DNA from: Couchioplanes caeruleus
GTDB taxonomy: Bacteria > Actinomycetota > Actinomycetes > Mycobacteriales > Micromonosporaceae
Assembly: GCF_003751945.1 (NCBI RefSeq)
Contig: NZ_RJKL01000001.1
Span: 7,272,501-7,336,500 of the forward strand
Reading direction: 5' to 3'
DNA length: 64,000 nt
Numbering within the stretch: position 1 is the stretch's first letter; each line of letters opens with the position of its first letter. Positions 14,814-23,118 of the stretch are shown here, one piece after another. A program made the position numbers and the translations under genes. The notes beneath the pieces were generated by a model. It worked only from the letters and a program-made list of their open reading frames with translations. It was not told the origin of the DNA and did not search any database.

Positions 14814-16145
14814 ATGAGCGTCATCGATCTGGGACTCGTCGCGGACGAGCGGGACAGCCCGGCCGAAAAGGTCCGGCCACGGCTGCGCTTCGGCGTGTTT
14901 CGGCGGGTGCTGGGGGCGGCAGCCGCCGCGCTCTGCGTACTGAGCCTGACGGGTTCGGCGTTACCCGAATCGCACGGGCCGCGAGATCTCTGGAGTGTTG
15001 CCTTCGAGGGCAACGGCAACACCTTCACCGTGGGGCCCGACATGGTCTACGTGCAAGGCGGGCCGGACCACAAGCTCACCGCGTACGGCGCCCGCGACGG
15101 AGCGGTGCGCTGGACGACCACCAAGCTGGGCGAAGAGGCCCTGATAGCGGTGGACTCCGGGGTAGTGCTGGTCCGCGCCGCGGAGGAGACGGCAGCGGAC
15201 AACAACGACAGCGGTATCCGTGAGGTCTCCGGCGAGACCATCGCCACCGACGCGGTCACCGGTCGGGAGCTGTGGCGGCGCCCCGGAGAGGCATCCGCCG
15301 CCGGTGGTGGACGCGTTCTGTTCATCGAATGGAACGAGGACCACACCACGATCCGGACCATGCACGTCATCCGGCTGAATGACGGCACGCCGCTGTGGTC
15401 CCAGCCGGGCGGCGGCGCGACCACGTGGCGGACCGGCGACACCCTTGCCGCCACCGACCGCCTGGCCACCATCAGCAGCCGCGGCCAGGTGCGGATCCGC
15501 GACATGACCAGCGGGCGAGTCGTGGCCACCGCAATGGTGCCGTGGGTGAGCCGGGATGAGGAAGGCGACTCCTCCAACATCGTCCATCTCGACGGCCACA
15601 CGATGTACGTCGAGAACGTGAAACAGGGCGAAGGCAACATGTCGGCGTACGACACCGAGACGATGCGCCGCAAATGGCGCTTAGCCGAGCGCTCCTACGG
15701 CGGCAGGTTCTACCCGTGCGGTGCTCTGCTCTGCATCGACCAGCCGGAGGGCGTCTCCGGCTTCGACCGAAACACTGGCGCCAGGCTCTGGCGCATCTCC
15801 GGCTCGCCCATCGGCACGCCGTTGAGCCATGGCGGTGTCCTGGTCGCCAGCGACGACGGCGGCTCACAGCATTCCGTGATCGACACCGCCACCGGGAAGC
15901 GCCTGGGCGACACGGGCTCGGGAACGCTCGTGGGGAACCCCTTCGCCCGGGAGAAGGCGCTGTACGTGCTGACCCCCGTGTTCCAGCCGCGCGGCCACAT
16001 GGCCGTGAACAAGATCGAAGACACCGGCAGGGTGGTGCTGCGCGGGGCGATCGGACCCATCGATCAGACCACCTGCCAGAACGGCGGCGAGCTGCTCTTC
16101 TGCGTAACTCCCGACGGACGCCTCGCGGTCACGGACGTCGGCTGA
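14814..16145 (+). CDS. Membrane-anchored PQQ-like beta-propeller protein
   Basis: A 443-residue protein from ATG 14814. An acidic cytoplasmic leader of about 25 residues precedes one membrane helix (LGAAAAALCVLSLTGSALP). The rest consists of repeated PQQ/BamB-like blades, recognisable by alternating 'D..TG...W' units such as ATDAVTGRELWRR, IRLNDGTPLWSQ, YDTETMRRKWRL, FDRNTGARLWRI and IDTATGKRLGD. Such proteins in Gram-positive actinomycetes are usually extracytoplasmic scaffolds or sensors rather than PQQ enzymes. There is no dehydrogenase active site. A Cys pair (YPCGALLCID) may form a disulfide. A TACGCT sequence close to the start could be a -10 with a nearly leaderless transcript, but this is weak. 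Exact function is unknown. Confidence 0.82.
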   Translation: MSVIDLGLVADERDSPAEKVRPRLRFGVFRRVLGAAAAALCVLSLTGSALPESHGPRDLWSVAFEGNGNTFTVGPDMVYVQGGPDHKLTAYGARDGAVRWTTTKLGEEALIAVDSGVVLVRAAEETAADNNDSGIREVSGETIATDAVTGRELWRRPGEASAAGGGRVLFIEWNEDHTTIRTMHVIRLNDGTPLWSQPGGGATTWRTGDTLAATDRLATISSRGQVRIRDMTSGRVVATAMVPWVSRDEEGDSSNIVHLDGHTMYVENVKQGEGNMSAYDTETMRRKWRLAERSYGGRFYPCGALLCIDQPEGVSGFDRNTGARLWRISGSPIGTPLSHGGVLVASDDGGSQHSVIDTATGKRLGDTGSGTLVGNPFAREKALYVLTPVFQPRGHMAVNKIEDTGRVVLRGAIGPIDQTTCQNGGELLFCVTPDGRLAVTDVG

Positions 16146-16513
16146 TCAAGCGGCATCCGCCTTATGCGGTGAGGAGCCGGGCGATCAGCTCGGCGCCGCG
16201 GATCGGGCCGCCGCAGGCAGAGTCCTGCACCGGCTCGCTGGCCGCCGTCAGTGCCTTCACGATTAGCTGGACTACCAATGTGGCCGACCCGGTCGATTCG
16301 ACTTGGCGCCTTAGTCGATGGGAGTGGCGCCGGCTGTCGCCCATGTCTCGGCGGCGGAGGGTGGTGTCGGGCAGCCTGAGGCGCCGGGCGAGGACGAGGA
16401 CGCGCGATACGGAGATGGAGTACCGGTGACGCTGATTCCGATGGGACACATCCGATGCGTCAGTCCGCCGAGTTTCCTGACTCCGGCCGGATTCTGGTGG
16501 TGTACTGCCCGGG
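16146..16513. other. Intergenic stretch, possible small remnant
   Basis: A minus-strand peptide ending at 16162 (TLVVQLIVKALTAASEPVQD to IARLLTA) looks protein-like but has no recognised family or start. I do not call a gene. Confidence 0.35.
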
Positions 16514-17398
16514 ATGACTCAACCTCCGCCACCTCCACTTGCTGGAGCGCCGGGCTTTCCGCCAGGTCCCGGCAGACCGGCTGCCTCGCGGCGCAAGAAA
16601 CTGATCATCGCGGGTGCGGGTGCGGGTGTACTCCTCTTGCTGTGCTGTGGCGGCGTGACTGTGGCCGCCGTGATGAGCGGCGAAGACGAGAAGAAGACCG
16701 CCTTGGAGTCGGTGGTTTCCGAGACGGCCAGCGCCAGCCCTACTGCCACGTCGGCCGCGACCACTGACACCGAACCGCCGGTGGCCACTCCCGGAACGAC
16801 CACTCGGGCGCCCCAACCCACCACGGCAGCGCCGGCGCCACCGGTGCCGAAGACGCCGGCGCCAAAGGTGTACCGGGGAAGGGGCGACAAGGTGGTGAAA
16901 TTCCGCCCGGTGATCACCGACTCGTTGCTCATGACAACATCCTGGACAGGCGCCGACGGAAATATCACCATCTACGCGCTGAGCCCGGACGGCGACGAGG
17001 ATGATCTCCTGGTCAACGCTATCGAATCGTATTCCGGTCAGGCACTCTTCAACCCTCAGGGGTCGGAGGTCGCCGGCCTGAAGATCGAAGGCGGCGGGTC
17101 GTGGACCGTCAAGCTGGCGTCGCTGACCACAGCCAAACGGTGGAACGGGTCCGGGACCTACTCCGGCAAGAGCGACGGCGTGGTGAATGTCGCGTCGTCC
17201 TTCGACCCGCTCGACTCGATCGAGTTCGTGAGTACCAATTCAGACTCGAATGTCACCATGTACGCGTACGACTCCGACGGAGATGCCGATCTCGTCGTCA
17301 ACGACATCGGCAACTTCAAGGGTGAGCACCTGGTTCCGAACGACTCAGTCCTGTTCGTCATCAACAGCGACGGCCGATGGACCATCAAGAAGACCTAA
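16514..17398 (+). CDS. Membrane-anchored protein with Pro/Thr linker and beta-rich domain
   Basis: A 294-residue protein with a Pro-rich cytoplasmic N-terminus (MTQPPPPPLAGAPGFPPGPG), one membrane helix (LIIAGAGAGVLLLLCCGGVTVAAV), a Ser/Thr/Pro-rich linker of about 80 residues typical of wall-spanning segments, and two related extracellular beta units of about 90 residues. These units share patterns such as NITIYALSPDGDEDDLLVNA and NVTMYAYDSDGDADLVVND, suggesting duplication; the DGDxD motifs could bind calcium. The family is unknown to me. Its 3' end overlaps by 14 bp the zero-frame end of the convergent IS transposase, so that insertion may have landed just beyond this gene. Confidence 0.75.
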   Translation: MTQPPPPPLAGAPGFPPGPGRPAASRRKKLIIAGAGAGVLLLLCCGGVTVAAVMSGEDEKKTALESVVSETASASPTATSAATTDTEPPVATPGTTTRAPQPTTAAPAPPVPKTPAPKVYRGRGDKVVKFRPVITDSLLMTTSWTGADGNITIYALSPDGDEDDLLVNAIESYSGQALFNPQGSEVAGLKIEGGGSWTVKLASLTTAKRWNGSGTYSGKSDGVVNVASSFDPLDSIEFVSTNSDSNVTMYAYDSDGDADLVVNDIGNFKGEHLVPNDSVLFVINSDGRWTIKKT

Positions 17399-17412
17399 GG
17401 GCGTGCAGATTT

Positions 17413-19088
17413 TTAACTTGCCGTCTTGATCTGCGTGGTTGTGTTTGATGGGGTCGCGGCGGTTCGGGGTGGGATGGCTGGGACGGTTGCTGTGCTGGCT
17501 GGGGTGATGGTGATGCCTTGCTGGTGGAGTAGGTGTCGGATCTCGGTGGTGGTCCTGTGGATGGTGGCACTGCTGCTGTTGAACATCGCGGCGAGGCGGC
17601 GGCAGGGTAGCTCCAGCCGTAGATGCAGGATGGTGACCAGGACACGGTCCGGGAAGCCGAATCGGTGTGGCCGGCCGGATTGCGCAGGGTGTGGTTTTCT
17701 GTCTGCGTCGATTCCTGTTGCTGTGCGGTCTTTTGACGGTGGTGGCGCAGGATGTCCAGGCGAGCGATGAGGTCATCGAGTTGCTGTTGCGTCATCCCGG
17801 TGAGCAGCGGGTGCGACAGAGCCGCGATCTCGGTGGCTGCCGTGGTGTCCTGCTGGCCGCTCTGGTGGTGATGCCGGCTGGTGCTGGGATGCAGGGTGTA
17901 GTTCCAGTCGCCGTGGAACAGGTGCCGGGCCAGGGGCAGGGCGATCATGTTCGCGTCGTTGACGCTCAGGCCGATCGGGTAGGAGCCGGTGTCGAGGTGG
18001 GCCTGCACCCGCAGACCGGTTGTTGTCGTGGTCGCGGCGATGGACTGCACGATGACCTCGTGGCTGGTCAGCGGCCGGCCGCGCCAGTTCATCGAGATGT
18101 GCGAGAACAAACGGTGCTCGATCTTGTTCCATTTCGAGGTGCCGGGCGGGAAGTGGCAGACGGTGATCTGTAGTCCGGTCTCGGCGGCCAGTGCGGCGAG
18201 TTCAGCCTTCCAGGCACGGGTGCGGTAGCCGTTGGAGCCGCCCGCGTCCGCGGTGATCAGTAGCCGGTCGGCGTGGGGATAGTCGTCGTGACCGACGGTG
18301 GTCCACCAGCGGCGGATGGACTGGACGGCGAACGCGGCGGTGTCGTGGTCGGTGCCCACGTTGACCCAGCCGGTGTTGGCGGTCAGGTCGTAGATGCCGT
18401 AGGGCACCGCCTTGCCCAGGCTGTCGCCGGGAAAATCATGGGTCTGCGTGGCCAGCGGCCTACCGCTGGGTCGCCACTGCCGGCCCGGGTTGCTGAACGC
18501 GCCGACGAGTTCCTTCTTCTTGGTGTCCACGCTGATCACCGGATCAGCGGTGCTCTGATGAGCGGTCACCTGCGCGCTGATGTAGCGAAACTGAGCGTCG
18601 CGGTCGGGATGCTGGCGACCTTCAAGGGTCTTGGTGTTGGCCTGCAGGCTGAAGCCTTCATCACGCAGCAGGCCGGCGACGGTGTCCGCGCTGACTCGAT
18701 GACCTTGCCGGGTCAACTCATCGGCCAGCTTGCGGGTCGACTTCGTCGTCCACCGCAGGGCCACCATCGGATCACCACGTTCATCCGGCTCGACCAGCGC
18801 CAGCAACGCCGTCCGCAAACCCGGATCCAGCTCAACAACCCGTTTGCGGCCTCCACCCGGGCGTCGCGCCCGGCCCAGCGACGGCGCGCCCGACTCCAGT
18901 TCATCGACGCCGGCAGACACCGTCGCCTCACGCATCCCGGCGGCTTGCGCCACCGCCCGGATGCCGCCATGGCCGAGCGCCCGAGCCTCAGCTGCCAGCA
19001 GCAACCGCCGCTGCCGCTCGTCCAGATGCGGCAAAATCACCTCGAACTTCGCCGCCAACATCGACCGAACCTCATCCGAGACCGCCAT
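17413..19088 (-). CDS. ISAzo13-like family transposase (needs a -1 frameshift for its C-terminus)
   Basis: The zero frame from ATG 19088 has an N-terminal helix-turn-helix (GGIRAVAQAAGMREATVSAG), then the DDE core: VISVDTKKKELVGAFSNPGR, LLITADAGGSNGYRTRAWK and CHFPPGTSKWNKIEHRLFSH with NWRGRPLTSHE. These match ISAzo13-type transposases. After RHHRQKTAQQQESTQTENHT the zero frame becomes low-complexity and runs on to 17385, but the -1 frame reads FGFPDRVLVTILHLRLELPC, then SSSATIHRTTTEIRHLLHQQ and stops at 17413-17415. That looks like the authentic C-terminal HTH-like region. A CAAAAG run near 17720 could allow slippage, or the gene carries a frameshift mutation. Element ends are unclear; related CTTGCCG sequences near 17417 and 19135 (inverted) may be terminal repeats. 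No ribosome site is obvious. Confidence 0.82.
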
Positions 19089-19429
19089 AACAGATCAACG
19101 AACAAGAATCCCGGAAGCTACGCCTTAAACCTCGGCAAGCTCTAAGCGACGTCTCGTAACCCGGTGGCAGTTCGAGATTGTCATGCACGCCGCGACGAGG
19201 ACCAGACCTCGCTGCCACCGGGTTGTGTGCGCCGGTATTTGAACGTATTCAACGGTCGCGCCACGGTAGACGTCGAGCGCGGCGGATGCCGTCCCGTGAG
19301 GCGTGGCGTGCGCCACGGTCGGTCATTGTCCGGGGATACGCCGACAGCGGAGCAAAACCACATATCGCCCCAATTCGACGCGTCCGGATGGTAGGCCTCT
19401 GGGGACAAAACTCCACGGAGGAGGGTGAT

Positions 19430-21607
19430 ATGGAACCTCGCGGGCCCCGCTGGCGATCCGCCGGCACAGCCGCAACCGCGGTGACAGCGCTCTGTCTGCT
19501 CATGCCCGGCACAGCCGTCGCCGCACCGGACGGTGACGCCGCCCGACAGCTGGCGAAGTACCAACGCACGACGAAAGCCGCACCGGGCATCGACCAGGAG
19601 GTGACCCTGCCGCCCGGCGACCCGGCCGAGGCCGAGCGCACCGCCCGCCCCACCCGTAGCGGACGCAGCGCCGACTGCCCCGTCTCCGCCCACGCGGCGT
19701 CCCGGTTCGCCGGCTTCGACGCCGTGGCCGAGGACCTGATGGACCAGTGGAACATCGGTTCCAGCACGCTCGCCGTCTCGGACGAGTGCAGCACCATTTA
19801 CCAGCGCGGCTACGGCCTGACCGGCCCGTTCTGGCTGCGCAACGTGCCGCCGCCGGCCAACCCGCTGCAGATCTTCGGCACGCCCACCCCGGCGAACGCC
19901 CTGTTCCGGGTCGCCAGCGTCGTCAAGCCGATCACCGCCGCCGCGATCCACGACCTCGACGAGCGCGGCATGCTCGACAAGGGCGACCGGGCGTTCTGTG
20001 TGCCCGGCAGCCCGGCGAACTGCCACGTGACCGTGAACGTGCCGGCGAACTTCGACACCCGCATCCGGGACATCACCGTCGGGCAGATGGTCGGGCACAG
20101 CGGCGGCTTCGACCGTACGGTCACCACCGACTATCTGTTCCGGGCGTGGGAGACGTACCAGGCGCGCAACCTCAGCGCCCCGCCGACGCCGCGGGACTTC
20201 GCCGAGTACATGCTCTCGCTCGGCCTCGACTTCGCCCCGGGCACCGACGGCGAGTACTCCAACCTCGGTTACCTGATGCTCGGCATGGTGATCGAGAAGG
20301 TCAGCGGAATGTCCTACCGCGACTACGTGTACCAGCGCCTGCTCGCGCCGCTCGGCATCTCGTCGGCGGACGTGGTGCTGTCGCGCGGCAAGCGGCTCAC
20401 CCGTGATCCGCGCGAGGTCGCGTACTGGTGCCTGGACAACAACTGGGGCACCAACGAACCGATCAGCACGTACCCCGGCGAAGCCGGGCAGCGGCGCTGC
20501 TTCGCCGACGGCGGTTGGGTGCACGAGTCGATGGCCGCGCACGGCGGTCTGTCCATGACGGCCAACGCGCTGGCGCGGTTCTATGCGCGGTGGTGGAACT
20601 TCGGCAACCCGCGCGACGGCGACGAGTACTGGGCCTTCCCGAACCCGGACGCGTCGGCCTACTCGCACGGCGGCAGCCTGGAGGCCGTGCAGACGCTGGC
20701 GGCCCGCTGCACCAACGGCCTGAACGTCGTCTGGCTCACCAACCAGCACGCCTGGGCCACCTGGCAACAGGCCACGGTCGAGCAGCGGATGTGCGCGGCG
20801 GCCGACGACTTCCTCGCCCAGGGTCCGTACTACTCGTCGATCTGGATCAAGGACTCCGGCGGTCACGTCGCCGACCCGGACACCCCGGCGAACCTGTACC
20901 AGGCCCGGGTGGACAACCTGCGCGGCGCCGGCTGGCGTCTGCTCGACGTCAACGGCTACCGCAGCCGCGGCGCCACCTACTACGCCAACACGTGGGCGCG
21001 TGGCGACGGCACCCAGTGGATGGCCACCCACGGCCACGACTTCGCCGGCTTCAACACCCGGTTCGACCAGCTCAACGACGACTGGCGGATGACCAAGGTG
21101 TCCGGTTGGACCGACGCCGGCGGCATGCCCCGGTATGCCTCGGTGTGGGTGGCGAATCCGAACGACGCCGCGTGGCGCACCCACATCCGGATGACCAACG
21201 CCCAGTACCAGAAACGGGTCGAGGACTACGACGCCGACGGGTACCGGCTGATCTCGGTCGACGGCTACGAGCTGGGCGGTCAGGCCCGCATCGCCGCGGT
21301 CTGGCTGTACGACCCGGCGGGTGCCGGCGCCCCGAGCAACACGGCCACCCCGTACCGGGCGATCCACGGCAAGGCGATCGGTGACTACCAGAACTGGCTG
21401 GCCAACGCCGAGGCCGACGGGTACCGGCTGACCGACAAGGACATCTACACCGTCGGTACGGCTGTGCGCGTCGCAGCCATCGCCACCAAGCAGCCAGGCC
21501 CGGATACCAAGTCGTTCTCCGACTGGAACTTCTTCACCTGGGACGACAACGCCAAGCTGCAGGAGGACGCCGGCTGGCGTCCGGTGAGCATTTCCGGTTA
21601 CCGCTAG
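19430..21607 (+). CDS. Secreted serine hydrolase (beta-lactamase fold) with polyglycine-hydrolase-type repeats
   Basis: A 725-residue exported protein. ATG 19430 follows ACGGAGGAGGG and begins a signal peptide (Arg-rich, then TAATAVTALCLLMPGTAVAA). Residues 85-470 form a class-C beta-lactamase/DD-peptidase-like domain with Ser163-x-x-Lys166 (ASVVKP), Tyr276-Ser-Asn278 (EYSNLGY) and His413-Gly-Gly (YSHGGSLE). Residues 475-725 hold about five repeats of the 'bacterial tandem repeat domain 1' kind, each with a pattern like GWRLLDVNGY...ATYYANTW...THGHDF or GYRLISVDGYELGGQARIAAVW. This pairing of domains is that of fungal polyglycine hydrolases, which cut glycine-rich linkers; there the repeats precede the catalytic domain. 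Activity could be endopeptidase or peptidoglycan-directed. It has no operon partner and sits just after the ISAzo13-like element. Confidence 0.9.
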   Translation: MEPRGPRWRSAGTAATAVTALCLLMPGTAVAAPDGDAARQLAKYQRTTKAAPGIDQEVTLPPGDPAEAERTARPTRSGRSADCPVSAHAASRFAGFDAVAEDLMDQWNIGSSTLAVSDECSTIYQRGYGLTGPFWLRNVPPPANPLQIFGTPTPANALFRVASVVKPITAAAIHDLDERGMLDKGDRAFCVPGSPANCHVTVNVPANFDTRIRDITVGQMVGHSGGFDRTVTTDYLFRAWETYQARNLSAPPTPRDFAEYMLSLGLDFAPGTDGEYSNLGYLMLGMVIEKVSGMSYRDYVYQRLLAPLGISSADVVLSRGKRLTRDPREVAYWCLDNNWGTNEPISTYPGEAGQRRCFADGGWVHESMAAHGGLSMTANALARFYARWWNFGNPRDGDEYWAFPNPDASAYSHGGSLEAVQTLAARCTNGLNVVWLTNQHAWATWQQATVEQRMCAAADDFLAQGPYYSSIWIKDSGGHVADPDTPANLYQARVDNLRGAGWRLLDVNGYRSRGATYYANTWARGDGTQWMATHGHDFAGFNTRFDQLNDDWRMTKVSGWTDAGGMPRYASVWVANPNDAAWRTHIRMTNAQYQKRVEDYDADGYRLISVDGYELGGQARIAAVWLYDPAGAGAPSNTATPYRAIHGKAIGDYQNWLANAEADGYRLTDKDIYTVGTAVRVAAIATKQPGPDTKSFSDWNFFTWDDNAKLQEDAGWRPVSISGYR

Positions 21608-21622
21608 GAACCGTCTCTCGGA

Positions 21623-21718
21623 TCATGGTTTGGTCCAGAGCAGGATCCCGGCCAGGGTGAGCGCGGCCTGGTTAGTGCGCGGCGAGTTTGTCGGTGCGCA
21701 TGGCCAGGCCGCGCCGGA
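21623..21718 (-). pseudogene. IS5-family transposase C-terminal remnant
   Basis: Minus-strand reading gives RRGLAMRTDKLAAH and, after removing one extra base, YQAALTLAGILLWTKP and stop. This is the characteristic tail of actinobacterial IS5-type transposases. Only about 30 codons survive and they contain a one-base insertion. Confidence 0.7.
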
Positions 21719-21721
21719 CCG

Positions 21722-22192
21722 TCACCCGGTTACGGGAATTCCTGGAGTCGTCTCGCGGTGGGAAAGGATCGGATTGAGCTCGGCGAGCATGTCGATCAAC
21801 TGGTGGGCGCCGTGGCGGATTCGATCATCTGTGTCTTTGGTCAACGCCTCGCACTCCCGCACGGCGGCATCCCGGTCGCTGGCGAGCACCCCGAACACGT
21901 CCATTACTGCTGTGTGCATCCAGTCAGCGTGGTTCAGATCGGCAGCACCGAGCGCTGCGGCGACCACCGCAAGCCCAGCTCTGTCCTGACGACGCAGAAG
22001 GGCCTCCGCCGTCACGCGGGTGACGAACGTATCCTCGGTGTCCAGTAGGAGATCCAGCAGCGCTGCCTGGGTCTCAGGTGTCTCGGCCAGGCTCGCTAGA
22101 CCGCGGCCCGCGTCAGCTCGGTCACGGTAATCGGAGCTTCCCGCAAGCCGGATCAGCGCCGCCACCGCAGCGCGTCTCGCCTCGTTGCTCAT
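21722..22192 (-). CDS. HEAT-repeat-like protein
   Basis: A 156-residue, almost all-helical protein from ATG 22192. Successive helix pairs (AAVAALIRLAGSSDYRDRAD, AALLDLLLDTEDTFVTRVTA, GLAVVAAALGAADLNHADWM, DRIRHGAHQLIDMLAELNPI) have the spacing of HEAT/ARM repeats, as in small actinobacterial HEAT-repeat proteins thought to mediate protein contacts. There are no catalytic motifs. The 26 residues upstream of ATG 22192 in the same frame are rich in Arg and unlike the rest, so the shorter start is used. The frame ends immediately next to the IS5 remnant. Confidence 0.75.
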   Translation of the reverse strand: MSNEARRAAVAALIRLAGSSDYRDRADAGRGLASLAETPETQAALLDLLLDTEDTFVTRVTAEALLRRQDRAGLAVVAAALGAADLNHADWMHTAVMDVFGVLASDRDAAVRECEALTKDTDDRIRHGAHQLIDMLAELNPILSHRETTPGIPVTG

Positions 22193-22544
22193 GGGCTCAT
22201 TATCCCGGCGACCTATGACTCGCCTTCCGGTTAGGTTCTCATCGCCGCGTTCACGCCGGTTGCGACACATCCCTCAGGCCAGGCAGCCAGCTTCGCCGAT
22301 CAACATTCCTGACCGTACGGCGAAACGCAAGGCATCTGGCTTCGGGGCGCTGGCCGCCGGGGAATGTGGACTGTCACCCGATCGGCTGATCTCGGTGCCC
22401 GGCCCAGGACCGCAGTGGCCTCCGATCGTGGGGACGCTGCTGGATGGCATGGACCAGGTGTGGTTGCCGCGCGCCGGCGGCGTTCGGGCCTGGTCCTCAC
22501 CACGCTGAGTAAGGCGCTGATGTCGATGGCGGTCGAACCGAGTG
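22193..22544. other. Intergenic stretch without a recognisable gene
   Basis: No supported coding sequence seen on either strand between the HEAT-repeat protein and the DUF6232 gene. Confidence 0.4.
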
Positions 22545-22952
22545 TCACGGACGGTCGCGACCGACTGGGGACACGCGGATCAGGGCCCGGCTGATCTTGC
22601 CGAATTCGATGGTGTTTCTGGTCTGGTAGAGCTGCACCGGTGTCCCTTGATGGTCCGCCCAGAGTTGGTATTCGGCCGGACGCATTCGAGCCCGTACGAC
22701 GGCCAGGGTGGCCGGTGCGGCGACCAGGACTCCAACCAGAACGAGCAGCGCGGACGGCGGGACGAGCGAGCCGATCACGACAACTGCGGGTAGCGAGAGC
22801 GTCGCGGTGCAGGCGGCCCGCTGTGCGATGCGATCGGCTGGTCCGCGCGCCTTGCGGAGGTTGTCCAGCTGGTTGATGGGATACCGGTGGTGGCCGTGGG
22901 AAAAGGATCGTTCCGTGATGCGTACGGTGTCGTGGTCGTAGAACGTGGTCAT
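22545..22952 (-). CDS. DUF6232 family membrane protein
   Basis: A 135-residue protein from ATG 22952, preceded by AGGAGG about 8 bases upstream. The N-terminus has the DUF6232-type start MTTFYDHDTVRITERSF followed by YPINQLDNLRKAR. Two adjacent membrane helices span about residues 50-95 (TLSLPAVVVIGSLVPPSALL and LVGVLVAAPATLAVVRARM). The end is a conserved soluble segment YQLWADHQGTPVQLYQTRNT with FGKISRALIR. DUF6232 proteins are common in Streptomyces and Micromonosporaceae, and their role is unknown to me. It is divergent from the large AfsR-type regulator 166 bp away and might share a promoter region with it. Confidence 0.82.
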   Translation of the reverse strand: MTTFYDHDTVRITERSFSHGHHRYPINQLDNLRKARGPADRIAQRAACTATLSLPAVVVIGSLVPPSALLVLVGVLVAAPATLAVVRARMRPAEYQLWADHQGTPVQLYQTRNTIEFGKISRALIRVSPVGRDRP

Positions 22953-23118
22953 GCACCACACCTCCTTGCGCTCGCGCTCGTCTGTTTTCGGGTTTCGTGT
23001 CGCCGGCGGCGGCGCCGTCACGCAAGCATCGAGGAGCGGGCTCCGAACGTGGCCGTAGCAATCCCGTAGCAGCACGCGGGCCAAGGCACGACCAGTGGAG
23101 TAGTGACACGATGTCATC

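Noticed and set aside
19181..21367. Very long open frame antisense to the secreted serine hydrolase
   Set aside because: Val/Arg/Gly-rich shadow without family features; the forward gene has signal peptide, catalytic motifs and repeats.
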